Positions 1-7,656 of a DNA stretch of 12,309 nt are shown in pieces. Origin of the DNA: Gracilaria vermiculophylla (taxonomy: Eukaryota > Rhodophyta > Florideophyceae > Gracilariales > Gracilariaceae); assembly GCA_019155205.2 (NCBI GenBank), contig JAHNZQ020000079.1, positions 782,838-795,146 of the forward strand, read 5' to 3'. Made by a program: the position numbers and the translations under genes. How positions within the stretch are numbered: the stretch's first letter is position 1; each line of letters starts with the position of its first letter. The notes below the pieces were generated by a model that worked only from the letters and a program-made list of their open reading frames with translations, was not told the DNA's origin and ran no database searches.

Positions 1-534
1 ACTTATGGCACTGCGACCCATACTCAGCTGTTGGGGTATGTGGACTCTGACTGGGCGGGTGACACCTCCAATCGCAAATCCACTAGTGGATATGTGTTCA
101 TGATGTGCGGTGCTCCGGTGTCTTGGAACTCGCGCCAGCAGGAGGTGGTTGCTCTGTCAAGTGCTGAGGCCGAGTATGTGAGTTTGTGCAGTGGGACGAA
201 GGAGGCGATCTGGCTAAGGCGGCTGTGGAGTGGCATTGGAAACGCAAGTGGTTTGGACGTGGATGAGTCAGTGAAGCTGATGGTTGAACCCACAACGCTG
301 TATGTGGACAGCCAAGGTTGCATAGACCTCGCTCGGAATGGTGTTGTGAACAAGCGTACTAAGCATATCGACATTCGCTATCACTTCACTCGAGAGGCTC
401 TAAGCGACAAAGAAATTCAGCTGCAATACTGTTCCACGGAAGACATGGTTGCCGATTTGCTGACGAAACCACTTGGTCGCGTTAAGCTGGAGAGGTTCCG
501 CAATGCCAGTGGCTTGCTCCCCCTAGACTTTTGA
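1..534 (+). CDS. Ty1/copia polyprotein, C-terminal RNase H (5' part outside window)
   Basis: This is the end of a copia-type Pol polyprotein. RNase H degrades the RNA strand of the RNA:DNA hybrid during reverse transcription inside the virus-like particle. The frame is open from base 1 and gives 177 residues before a TGA at 532-534, so the gene enters from upstream. Visible family landmarks are YVDSDWAGD (residues 13-21), TSGYVF, SSAEAEYVSL, YVDSQGCIDLA, TKHIDIRYHF and the terminal ADLLTKPL. The four acidic RNase H positions are all present: Asp at 43-45, Glu at 166-168, Asp at 307-309 and Asp at 370-372. No stop or frameshift is seen, unlike every other recognisable gene here. The stop lies 20 bp before the polypurine tract and LTR, the normal copia arrangement. 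Protease, integrase and reverse transcriptase would lie upstream, outside the window. Confidence 0.93.
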   Translation, partial: TYGTATHTQLLGYVDSDWAGDTSNRKSTSGYVFMMCGAPVSWNSRQQEVVALSSAEAEYVSLCSGTKEAIWLRRLWSGIGNASGLDVDESVKLMVEPTTLYVDSQGCIDLARNGVVNKRTKHIDIRYHFTREALSDKEIQLQYCSTEDMVADLLTKPLGRVKLERFRNASGLLPLDF

Positions 535-544
535 AGTCAGTGAC

Positions 545-554
545 AGAAGGAGGG
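545..554 (+). other. Polypurine tract of the copia element
   Basis: A ten-base all-purine run (AGAAGGAGGG) lies between the Pol stop codon and the TGTTG that opens the LTR. In LTR retrotransposons this position holds the RNase H-resistant primer for plus-strand DNA synthesis. Position and composition both fit. Confidence 0.75.
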
Positions 555-643
555 TGTTGGATGTGGTCCAGATGCTGTCACTTTCGGTCAAAAGCAAATG
601 TTCTGGGGACCATGGGCTGTGTTGAATGTTGACTTTGTGTGGT

Positions 644-731
644 ACACGTGTGCAGTTGTGCTATTCGGCACGTTGTTCACTACCATGTGGTTTCCAGGTG
701 TACACATTGCATACTCAGCTTACTGTACACC
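644..731 (+). promoter_or_regulatory. CACGTG box and 8-bp inverted repeat in the LTR U3 region
   Basis: An 8-bp palindrome ACACGTGT (644-651, CACGTG core) is followed by a perfect inverted repeat, GGTGTACA at 697-704 and TGTACACC at 724-731, with a 19-bp spacer. They lie 290-380 bp upstream of the LTR TATA box, where enhancer elements of LTR promoters sit. A regulatory role is inferred only from position and symmetry. Confidence 0.25.
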
Positions 732-1021
732 AGATATGGTCAAGTGTAATGTGCCTCGTAATGGTAACTACACACATACATTGCTGTATGGACACGAGTG
801 GTGGCAGAATACAGAGAGTGTAAGGTGGTTGAGTGAATTTGTGCATTGTCATGGTCTCGTGAGTGTACGGAACTGTCATGCCTTGTTTTGCCTTGCTGTT
901 GTAAACATTATTGAATTGTGGCTAGTACATTTATGTCATGTTACAATATGATTGGTAGTATTGAGTGTCTCGCATTTTTAGTGTTATTTCTAATGCAACC
1001 TAGTTGGTGCGACTGGGCCAC

Positions 1022-1028
1022 TATATAA
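1022..1028 (+). promoter_or_regulatory. TATA box of the copia LTR promoter
   Basis: TATATAA lies in the 3' third of the LTR. Transcription would start about 25-35 bp downstream, near 1050-1060, leaving roughly 150 bp of R and U5 before the LTR end. That is a usual copia geometry. In a 3' LTR this promoter would read outwards into the flanking repeats. Confidence 0.5.
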
Positions 1029-1197
1029 GTCGTGGTCGAGGCACCTCCAAGTAAATCCAAGCCAGAGCTGGCGAACATTCATAACATCCCTCCAACCTTC
1101 AATTTCCCCTCTGACCTCCAATAACCAAGTGAGGGAATGAAACACCAAGAGGAGTGTCAATGCTTCTATTACAATAGAGGGTTAGGGTTAAGTAGAG

Positions 1198-1356
1198 TAA
1201 TAACTCAACACTAAACTACGAGGACGCCATCGGAGACTCTGTAACAAAGTCTGCAACGCTCGTCTGGACGCGTCCAGTACGCTATCACAAGCGGAGTAGA
1301 AACTCGATACTCGGAGTATACTCACGTGTCAGATGACAGCTCATCCGGAACAGGAA
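1198..1356. repeat. Imperfect direct repeat, copy 1
   Basis: This copy aligns with 1423-1583 at an offset of about 222-223 bp. Shared blocks include AACTCAACACT, GAGGACGCC, AGTCTGCAACGCTCGT and GGACGCGTCC, with a weaker match continuing through a CTCACG block to a CCGGAA block. It carries a perfect 14-bp palindrome, CTGGACGCGTCCAG, at 1264-1277. The left end overlaps the inferred 3' end of the copia LTR by about 13 bp. Function and family are unknown. Confidence 0.65.
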
Positions 1357-1422
1357 GTGCAAAGTGAGGAAGTACAATGCCACTTCCAATATCGCGAATG
1401 AGAGAAAGGATGGAACGGAGTT

Positions 1423-1583
1423 AAAACTCAACACTCAACATCGAGGACGCCAGCGGAGAATCTGTGATGAAGTCTGCAACGCTCGTCGGGACGCGTCCCG
1501 TACGCGTTCACAGGCGGAGTTTGGGTACTCTACGCTTGGAGCAAGCTCACGGGTGAGACAGATCGCGAACCCGGAAAGGATCA
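1423..1583. repeat. Imperfect direct repeat, copy 2
   Basis: This is the second copy of the 1198-1356 sequence. Its own 14-bp palindrome, CGGGACGCGTCCCG, is at 1487-1500 and differs from copy 1 at two positions that pair with each other. About 65 bp of unrelated sequence separates the copies. The 88-codon open frame at 1364-1630 spans this copy but has no recognisable content and is not called as a gene. Confidence 0.65.
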
Positions 1584-2330
1584 AGAGTGTATCAAGCTTC
1601 TTCTTCGGGCGCACTGGCAGGAGCTGCTAGCTCTGTTACCGTAAGGGTCAGAACCCTTGATCCCCGGTGAATCTCTCCCGGTGAGGTGCAGTTGATCACG
1701 TACCACACCCTGCGTACTTCAGGGTGCGGCGCTTTAGAGTCCCTACGTGATTTGCCAGGAAGGTTAATAGCCAGCGATATGCGTTCACCAGTTGACCCCT
1801 GCTGATCACTTGAGGGATACGTAGCGCGGTCCTTCGGCGTGGAACGGTTGCTCGCACGCTTTCAAGCCAATTTCATCGACCTCCGTACTCTACTGGCGGA
1901 GAGCAGAATTTCGTCGTCTTCCTGGCCGTGTGCCGAGGGGTGATGACAGGGTATATGTCTTCACCATGCGCCGGAAGAAGAACGACACGGTACTCAATCA
2001 GCCGCACGCTTCGCAAACGTCTTAGAATCCAAAAGAGAAGTTAAAAGAGCGTGATGTCTGCAAATAGTCGACGCCCTGGGCCCATAACCTTACGCAAGGT
2101 ACGCAGGTATGCAAAAGATTAGAATAGACGAAGGAAAAGGAAGAAAACAAGAAAGTAAAACAAGGAAGGTTGTCAACCTCGAGGCCACCAATATACTCAA
2201 CGGTCGACGATCGCCACCTACAAATACCCCAAGGCGCGTGCCTCGCCGTCTTCGCAGCAAGCGACGACGGCGGTTGTGCCACAACGTGCCATGTTCGTCG
2301 TGTGTTTAGCTGTACACGAAAAGCGCGCGC
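1584..2330. other. No gene recognised; two short hairpins and a purine-rich stretch
   Basis: I see no supportable gene. There is a short stem AAGGGT/ACCCTT at 1643-1658 and another, CACCCTG/CAGGGTG, at 1706-1726. A purine-rich stretch covers about 2107-2168. Short open frames on both strands (2022-2309) contradict each other and match nothing I know. Confidence 0.4.
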
Positions 2331-3965
2331 AAACTAGAGTGCTACAATTTTAAATTACGGAATTAATCAACATCGTACGCAATCAACATAACAAATCCAT
2401 TCCCACTTCCTTGATCCAGAAGCAACTCTAAAAAATCAACAATTTCCGTGCCAGCACTCCAATCCCCTTGCGCAGCCCACAATCGCACATTGCACCCAAA
2501 CCGGTCATTCCAGGCTAGAAACACGCATCCTCTCTACCTGGTCAACTACTCCAGACCTTATCCACTCACAGCGCGCCACTTGGGTTGATCCTCTCTAATG
2601 CGCCCTACAATCCACAACACTTGTAGACACCACATTGCACAAGGTCACTTGCAGGAGCCAGTCATATCTCCGTTTCATGTTGGGTCCGAGCAGAGGCGCA
2701 TATGCGCTTTTGCAAAGAGGGTGCCCAAAAGTGCCCATCGTCTCCTGCATCTTTGGTTCCAAGTCCAACTTGAGCGACTGACAGGCACTCGACCATGTCT
2801 GAACATCAACAGATCGAACGCGGTATTACAGGATCTCAACCCCTTCTACGAAGGAACCAGGTCCTCCGAAACATTTCAGTATGGTGCTGACATCTGACCT
2901 CAAAAGATACAATTCCTCCGCCCTCTCCCTTACGGGGCTAGCCTCAACAAACCCCCGCAAGGTGGCAAACTCCCTCAAAATAGTTTCATGGGCAGCTCGC
3001 CATACGCGGAACTAACCTACCAGGTCTTTGACCTCGGAACGTCCAACGGTACTAATAGCTGTATTGGCTACCGCTTTGGCGGGAATCGCCGTAGAGGGTC
3101 CAGCACCGAGTGTCATACTATTCAGCAAAGCTAGGTAGAGACCTCGGTTTTCCAAGCCATGGCCCAAAGATTTGGAATCCTTCGTGGCTAGACTCAATCC
3201 AGACCGGATCGGTATGCGTGAAGGCAACCGGTTGCTTGATTGACTACCATTTTGGTGGAAGCGACTGCGAGTTATGAAAGGTTCCGGCCCAAATGGCTTA
3301 TTCGGCATCTTTGAACAGTAGAATCGGGAAAACCACTGAGATTCTTGGGAAACATATCCCCAAAGAGAAAAACCACGTTCAAGTGATCCTTCAAAGTAAG
3401 GAGATAATTTGTAGTGTAATAATCCGCCAACGGGAAAAGCATACGATTACGTCTGAATCTTCCCCCCAAGGCTAGTTCGGTGGAAGAGCCCTTTCGACGG
3501 ACAACACGACAATCTTGGGGGTATGATCAAGGTTACATGTTAGCATTTGATGAGATAGTTAGAAAAAAAGAACTCCACTGGGTGAATGTAGGAATATGTG
3601 ATGTCTCCGTGGAGGAAAGAGATGGTAAACAAAGTGGAGCGCATGTCGCGCAATCCACAAGGTGAAAGATGTATCATAAAGGGTTGGAGTGGAGAAGGTA
3701 GCCTTAAGGCAAAGAACACCAGGCTGTAAAGATCCTTGTAGAAGGACCGAGCACAGTGAGACTCGTAATATACCCTAGTATGGGTGCTTTCCGCAAACAA
3801 GGTCGATGAGCAACCGTACTCTACGGCATAATCCTCCTCGTGAGAAGCAATCTCTGCCGTAGGCAAAAGACTCAGAGCCGGAAAATTGGTTACCATTTAC
3901 TGAGAGCAGCGGCAGGGATGCCGCCCCCCTTAAGTACTGTAGGGCTCAAGTAAATATGATAATTC
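2331..3965. other. No gene recognised
   Basis: Open frames of 60-118 codons occur on both strands (for example 2598-2897 plus and 3540-3896 minus). None shows a domain motif, and they overlap one another. The region could be a very old decayed element, but nothing in the sequence names it. Confidence 0.4.
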
Positions 3966-3987
3966 TAAATAAATAAATAAATAAATA
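3966..3987. repeat. TAAA microsatellite, 5.5 units
   Basis: The tetranucleotide TAAA is repeated without interruption. Such tracts can be short tandem repeats or the tail of an old non-LTR retroposon. No retroposon coding sequence is visible upstream, so only the repeat is called. Confidence 0.9.
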
Positions 3988-5278
3988 GCTCGTGATTTGG
4001 CCCACGGCTCGTGCATTGCACCAGGCTCCCGTCATTTCGGGGTTACGCGAGACTTCCCCATATTAAGCTGCTCCTGCAGATTCCACAATACGAGCCCTTG
4101 TGCGGGAATTCCCGGAAATAACGGTTATGCACTTCAAAGTGGTATACAGCAGTTGTCGCAACAAAACGGTACACAAAGTTCCCCGTTCTTTCGGAACTTC
4201 TATTCTCAACCAATGGGTATGTAAAACCAGATTCTAACTCCGGAGACCAAAACATGGCACAATGAGTGGCGCCCACAAAACGGACCGGTAAAAACATAGA
4301 GGCGACGGGTCAGGAGGGTATACAGAGTAGCTAAACATAGAAAGCCATACAAAATGGTACGTAGAATGCAAGTGAAACAACCAGAACGGCTGAAGGCACA
4401 GAATGGCTGGTAGAATTACGAAAACCGAGTGATAATGGTAAATGCAGCACCTGTGGGTCACAGAAACCTGATGGTATAGTTGGCTAGCAAACCAGTCGAC
4501 TGCAGAGACAATAGAGATGGGGACATAGCCAGAAGGTGCCTAACTTTACTGAGTAGTGGTAGAAAAGTTAACCCACCTCTTTATGAATGGCGGCCAGCTG
4601 TAACCCCACGCCAAACATTTATTGGGCAATAGTACCCGCAACGGTATCTCTTTGCACTCTGCCTACTGTAGGGAGCAGACACTACTTACAATCTTCACTT
4701 TCTACTTAGTCGCTACAAATGAGCTGCCGAATTATGCTACTAGAGTTAAGACAAGTTCAAAAGCAACAGGTAGCCCACTCACTACACTATAAGTAGAAAA
4801 GTGATAAGTAAGACCTCTCCAATATGAAGAGAAGAAGAGCGGGCACCATGGTTTAAATGGTCTGCAGCCAGTACATGAAAATGGGAAACAATAAATGTGG
4901 GTGTTTCATCGTTACTACAGCGGTAGGTAGCTCTGCACTTCTCCGACATAGTGAACCTAGAAACAAGTGCACTTGGCTGATCTAGGTCGAAAAGTTTGAC
5001 TATCTGCCAAAAGGCTTTGAGCTTCCGGTATTGCTTTAAGTCGATCAACTCGTTTACTTGATCGTCGTCTGCAATCTTTTTTGGACGCTGTAAAGTCGTG
5101 TCAAAATCTTACAGCGCTCGCGTATCGTAAATGGGTTTGTACAGTGTGCGGAATTGTTAAAAAAGAGGCACACAAATCGTTTCTTTTCGGGCTCCATTCG
5201 CAGCACAAAAATATTCTTTGCGTGCCGTCTATTCCGTCTTCTGAAAGAATTATTGTCTCCTATATCTGTGGTCTGAAA
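3988..5278. other. No gene recognised, left flank of the Tc1 element
   Basis: No supportable gene is present. The minus-strand frames at 4043-4297, 4234-4461 and 4782-5048 have no known motif. A plus-strand frame at 5081-5281 contains a C-x2-C pair and ends at the Tc1 boundary, but is too short to assign. A CGATCAA/TTGATCG inverted repeat lies at 5042-5064. Base composition becomes clearly AT-richer from about 5080 on. Confidence 0.4.
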
Positions 5279-5309
5279 TAGAGCAGGAGTATTAAAAACA
5301 AAGGTTTTT

Positions 5310-5362
5310 GAAGCAAAATTTCTATATGACAGAAAAATATCATAATGCCACTTTACTTAATG
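5310..5362 (+). repeat. Left inverted repeat of the Tc1 element
   Basis: It pairs with the reverse complement of 6491-6543. By my count the first 40 positions align without a gap and 27 match. The longest identical block is ATAATGCC (5342-5349 here). The arm lies just beyond the transposase C-terminus and overlaps its last codons. Confidence 0.65.
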
Positions 5363-6379
5363 TTTTTCTTAAACAGTTTTTTAGTAATCAGTTTCTGTTT
5401 TTTTTTTTTGTCTATGACCTTGAACAACCTGTCAGGAATAGAATAATACAGTTTGCACATATATTCTTCCTCATTATTCGACCAAGCGACCCCTGTAGCT
5501 TCAAATAAGTCTTTCTTACTATTAAATTGGCGATTTGTAGCGTAACCAGCATTTGCCAACATTCCTCAGACATTCTCGATAATTTTTAGATCTGGGCTTT
5601 TTGCGGGCCAGTCAAAAAGTACAATTTTATTTTCAGAAACCCAGTTTTTAGTGCACTTTGATCTATGCTCTGAAACTCCATTTTGCTGAAAAATCCAACT
5701 TTCGCCCAATGTATCTGCAGCAAAGGACACTACATCCTCTTCGATAATAGTAACACACTGATACAAATTAAAATTTTCTTCTACTAAAGGTAGTTGTGGA
5801 ACGCCGTAGTAGAAAATGCATCCCCAAACCTTGACTGAACTTCCACCATTTCGACGTTGTGAAAAAAAAAGGTTCCCTTCGAAGATCATGGTAGTAGTGA
5901 TTTAAACCATCTAGGACCTATAGATTGAACTTCTCTTCATCACCAACACCCAATTTCTTTCAGTTCGGAGCGTCCCATTTTAAAATTTTTTTTAACGAAT
6001 TCCATCCTGAAAATTTTATGTTCTGACGTCATCATCGAACCGGTTTCAATTTTTTATATTTCAAATACGGAACCTCTTGTAAAATTTATTGCACTCTTCG
6101 ACAGGTAACGTAAAGTTTAAAGTCTTCAATAATTTCTCTTGCTGCTTTGTTGTGAAGCGTAGCATCGCGAACAACTGCTTTTCTGACAGTAAAAGAAACC
6201 TTTTTATGCCTGGCTTTAAAATGTTGTTGCTGAGCGTGATGGGGAATTTTAAAGAAGTTGCAAATAACACCACGAGAACGCCGCATCGTTCCCGCAATGT
6301 AAATTATAGAACACGCCTCGCTGTTTAGATCAACAATTGGCCCCTTCTCGAAATGTGCAAGAGCTTTTCCACGAGACAC
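5353..6379 (-). pseudogene. Tc1/mariner transposase, DD34E type, inactivated
   Basis: The gene once encoded a cut-and-paste transposase that binds the inverted repeats and inserts at TA. The N-terminal part (6379-6089) has the RGKALxxFEKG opening and a paired helix-turn-helix region (SIIYIAGTMRRSRGVICNFF; then a second helix set ending in CRRVQ). The catalytic part follows as DEEKFN (first Asp at 5941-5939), SVKVWG, FQQNG (5690-5676) and WPAKSPDLKIIENV (Glu at 5577-5575). The C-terminal tail reads GRQF-like, then a W/Y-rich segment to 5353. Damage: GTG where the start ATG is expected (6379-6377), TAA at 6088-6086, frame changes between about 6050 and 5860, and TGA at 5568-5566 where the family has Trp of IENVW. 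The second catalytic Asp is Asn (5682-5680). Spacing from that residue to Glu is exactly 34, diagnostic of Tc1. Confidence 0.9.
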
Positions 6380-6490
6380 TGTAAATAACAATTTGCGGAG
6401 CTGTAACTAAAGCGAAAGAAGAAGAGGTCACTACGATTATTTTGATGGACTTGTAGTATAAAAGATATGCAAAAATGGTGCACTTTTTTA

Positions 6491-6543
6491 AATGAAATGT
6501 GAATGGCATTATAGAGTCTCACTGTCCTATGAAAGTTTCGCAT
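6491..6543 (-). repeat. Right inverted repeat of the Tc1 element
   Basis: This is the partner of 5310-5362, read as reverse complement. It lies about 110 bp upstream of the expected transposase start, where the inner part of a long Tc1-type inverted repeat belongs. Confidence 0.65.
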
Positions 6544-6587
6544 CTTTTTTATACATTTACTACTTAGATTCAATACCTCTGAGTGAG

Positions 6588-7333
6588 TAATTTGGAAGAT
6601 TCCAGCACTTTTTGAGAGCACAAGGTGTTATGCATGACAGTTTATAACTGCTACATGCCGCTCACTCTCTCAAAATGAGCTTATTGGACACCTATCTTCT
6701 GACGATTTCGCGCACCTCAGTGTCTATAAATGCCACTTTCAGCGGCATCATAAAGTAGGTAGCGTTTAAAATTAATTTAAGACATTGCAGCGTCGTTCTT
6801 GCAGATGCATGATGTAGTGGAACGCTGCACGGTTGATATGATACTTTGATCTGATCAAAAGTCCTAGACCCAGAATTACAGTAGTCGTCTCGGTGAAATT
6901 CTGAGTCAGCACTGACAATGAGCGTAAAGGGCTCCGAGGTTGGGAACCCCGTCTCGCGCGGGCAAAAAATAGTGGGGACGCTGGTACTTTAGTTCCCCCT
7001 TCTGCCACACCGTTGGTGCCTGGGCAGATGGAATCTTTTTTTATGGGGCTGGGCCCCGAGAGAGATTGCGCTCCGGCTGGAGAGCTCCTAGACATGTTGC
7101 ACAGCTCACACAGTTTCCGCTTTGCCTCTTGTTCTGAAGAACAGGTCTTCCAGTTTTGATGCGCACTGTACGCATTTAACAAAGAAGATTCTGCAATAAA
7201 AAGAAACGTTAGACCGAGCCGCAAATACAAAACTTTGGATATATACAGGCTATCGATACCGCTAGTTTTCATCAATCAATTCTTCTACATCGCCAGTTAG
7301 AACAAACGTGCAAACACCTCCAAACTGGAGGTC
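6588..7333. other. Spacer between the Tc1 and Harbinger remnants
   Basis: Apart from the doubtful minus-strand frame listed separately, no gene is recognised. Around 7291-7350 there is a nested pair of inverted repeats (CGCCAGT/ACTGGCG outside, ACCTCC/GGAGGT inside). One end of the Harbinger element should fall near here, but I could not match it to a partner on the far side. Confidence 0.35.
6772..7272 (-). CDS. Doubtful hypothetical protein, 166 codons from ATG
   Basis: This uninterrupted frame starts at ATG 7272-7270. Residues about 8-35 are hydrophobic (core LRLGLTFLFIA) and could be a signal peptide or membrane anchor. A Cys-containing stretch (KLCELCNM) and a Ser/Pro/Arg-rich middle follow. 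No family is recognised. In sequence of this size one open frame of this length is not surprising by chance, and its surroundings are all decayed elements. It might be real, a relic, or noise; noise is most likely. Confidence 0.2.
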   Translation of the reverse strand: MKTSGIDSLYISKVLYLRLGLTFLFIAESSLLNAYSAHQNWKTCSSEQEAKRKLCELCNMSRSSPAGAQSLSGPSPIKKDSICPGTNGVAEGGTKVPASPLFFARARRGSQPRSPLRSLSVLTQNFTETTTVILGLGLLIRSKYHINRAAFHYIMHLQERRCNVLN

Positions 7334-7656
7334 TTGCGAGTTTACTGGCGAGTTCTAGCACTCTTGCTTCGGCTCAACGCAGATAGCCACTTCCAATCGG
7401 CACATCACGCGCCTACCAGCGCTTTCCTTCAACTCGATCAATCTCATATCCCAAGCTCTTTCTGCTCTGTGGCCACCTCTCACCGAGCTCAATCTGCACT
7501 CACTCGAAGTCCATCTCCTCCACTACTCCACCGAAATCTCAGCACCGCCATTCGACCATCTCCGCCACTTCTTCTCTTCTTTAGCGTCGCAATACTTTGG
7601 TTTATGTCCATGTTTTACTCTGTTACCGGAATTCTGTGAAGGCCGGTGGCTTCGGT
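7334..7656 (+). other. Pyrimidine-rich leader upstream of the Harbinger transposase
   Basis: The plus strand is strongly C/T-biased from about 7360 to 7585, with long CT runs and few G tracts, then changes abruptly to normal composition just before the transposase start. Such a bias fits a 5' leader or promoter-proximal region. The 101-codon open frame at 7334-7639 is a product of the low stop-codon content of C/T-rich DNA and is not called as a gene. Confidence 0.35.

Larger units (their letters stand above)
555..1210 (+). repeat. Probable 3' LTR of the copia element
   Basis: The segment starts with TGTTG directly after the polypurine tract. It ends with CAACA at 1206-1210, giving a 5-bp terminal inverted repeat of the TG...CA type and a length of 656 bp. 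It contains no convincing gene; the open frame at 598-951 has no recognisable content. A TATA-type promoter lies at 1022-1028. The 5' edge is well supported by the tract. The 3' edge is less sure, because bases around 1198-1210 also belong to a duplicated sequence that recurs at 1423. No primer-binding site follows the end, as expected for a 3' LTR. The 5' LTR is outside the window, so the two LTRs cannot be compared to date the insertion. Confidence 0.65.
5281..6587 (-). mobile_element. Tc1/mariner-type DNA transposon, degenerate
   Basis: An AT-rich unit of about 1.3 kb, the usual size for this superfamily, encloses a decayed transposase gene on the minus strand. Facing inverted repeats are recognisable at 5310-5362 and 6491-6543. 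Beyond them the ends resemble each other less well (a block like CAGGAGTATTAAA on the left against CAGAGGTATTGAA read on the minus strand on the right). The nearest TA dinucleotides outside these blocks are at 5279-5280 and 6588-6589, which would be the TA target-site duplication. The exact termini are an estimate, since the outer arms differ in length by about 14 bp. The element cannot encode a working transposase. Confidence 0.8.

Noticed and set aside
24..374. Minus-strand frame antisense to the RNase H domain.
   Set aside because: It overlaps a well-supported plus-strand domain and has no recognisable content.
598..951. 117-codon plus-strand frame inside the LTR.
   Set aside because: It lies wholly in the U3 region between the polypurine tract and the TATA box, with no recognisable content. 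LTR open frames of this size occur by chance.
3540..3896. 118-codon minus-strand frame with mixed hydrophobic and Cys content.
   Set aside because: No motif, no neighbours of the same kind, and a competing plus-strand frame. Not distinguishable from noise.
4782..5048. 88-codon minus-strand frame (C- and H-containing).
   Set aside because: No zinc-finger spacing or other family pattern could be made out.
5081..5281. Plus-strand frame with a C-x2-C pair ending exactly at the Tc1 boundary, considered as a host exon interrupted by the insertion.
   Set aside because: Too short, no ATG, no family match; and taking the far flank after the target TA gives an immediate stop, so there is no evidence of an interrupted gene.
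5398..5409. Run of 12 T as a retroposon tail or terminator.
   Set aside because: It lies within the lysine-rich C-terminal codons of the minus-strand Tc1 transposase, which explains it.
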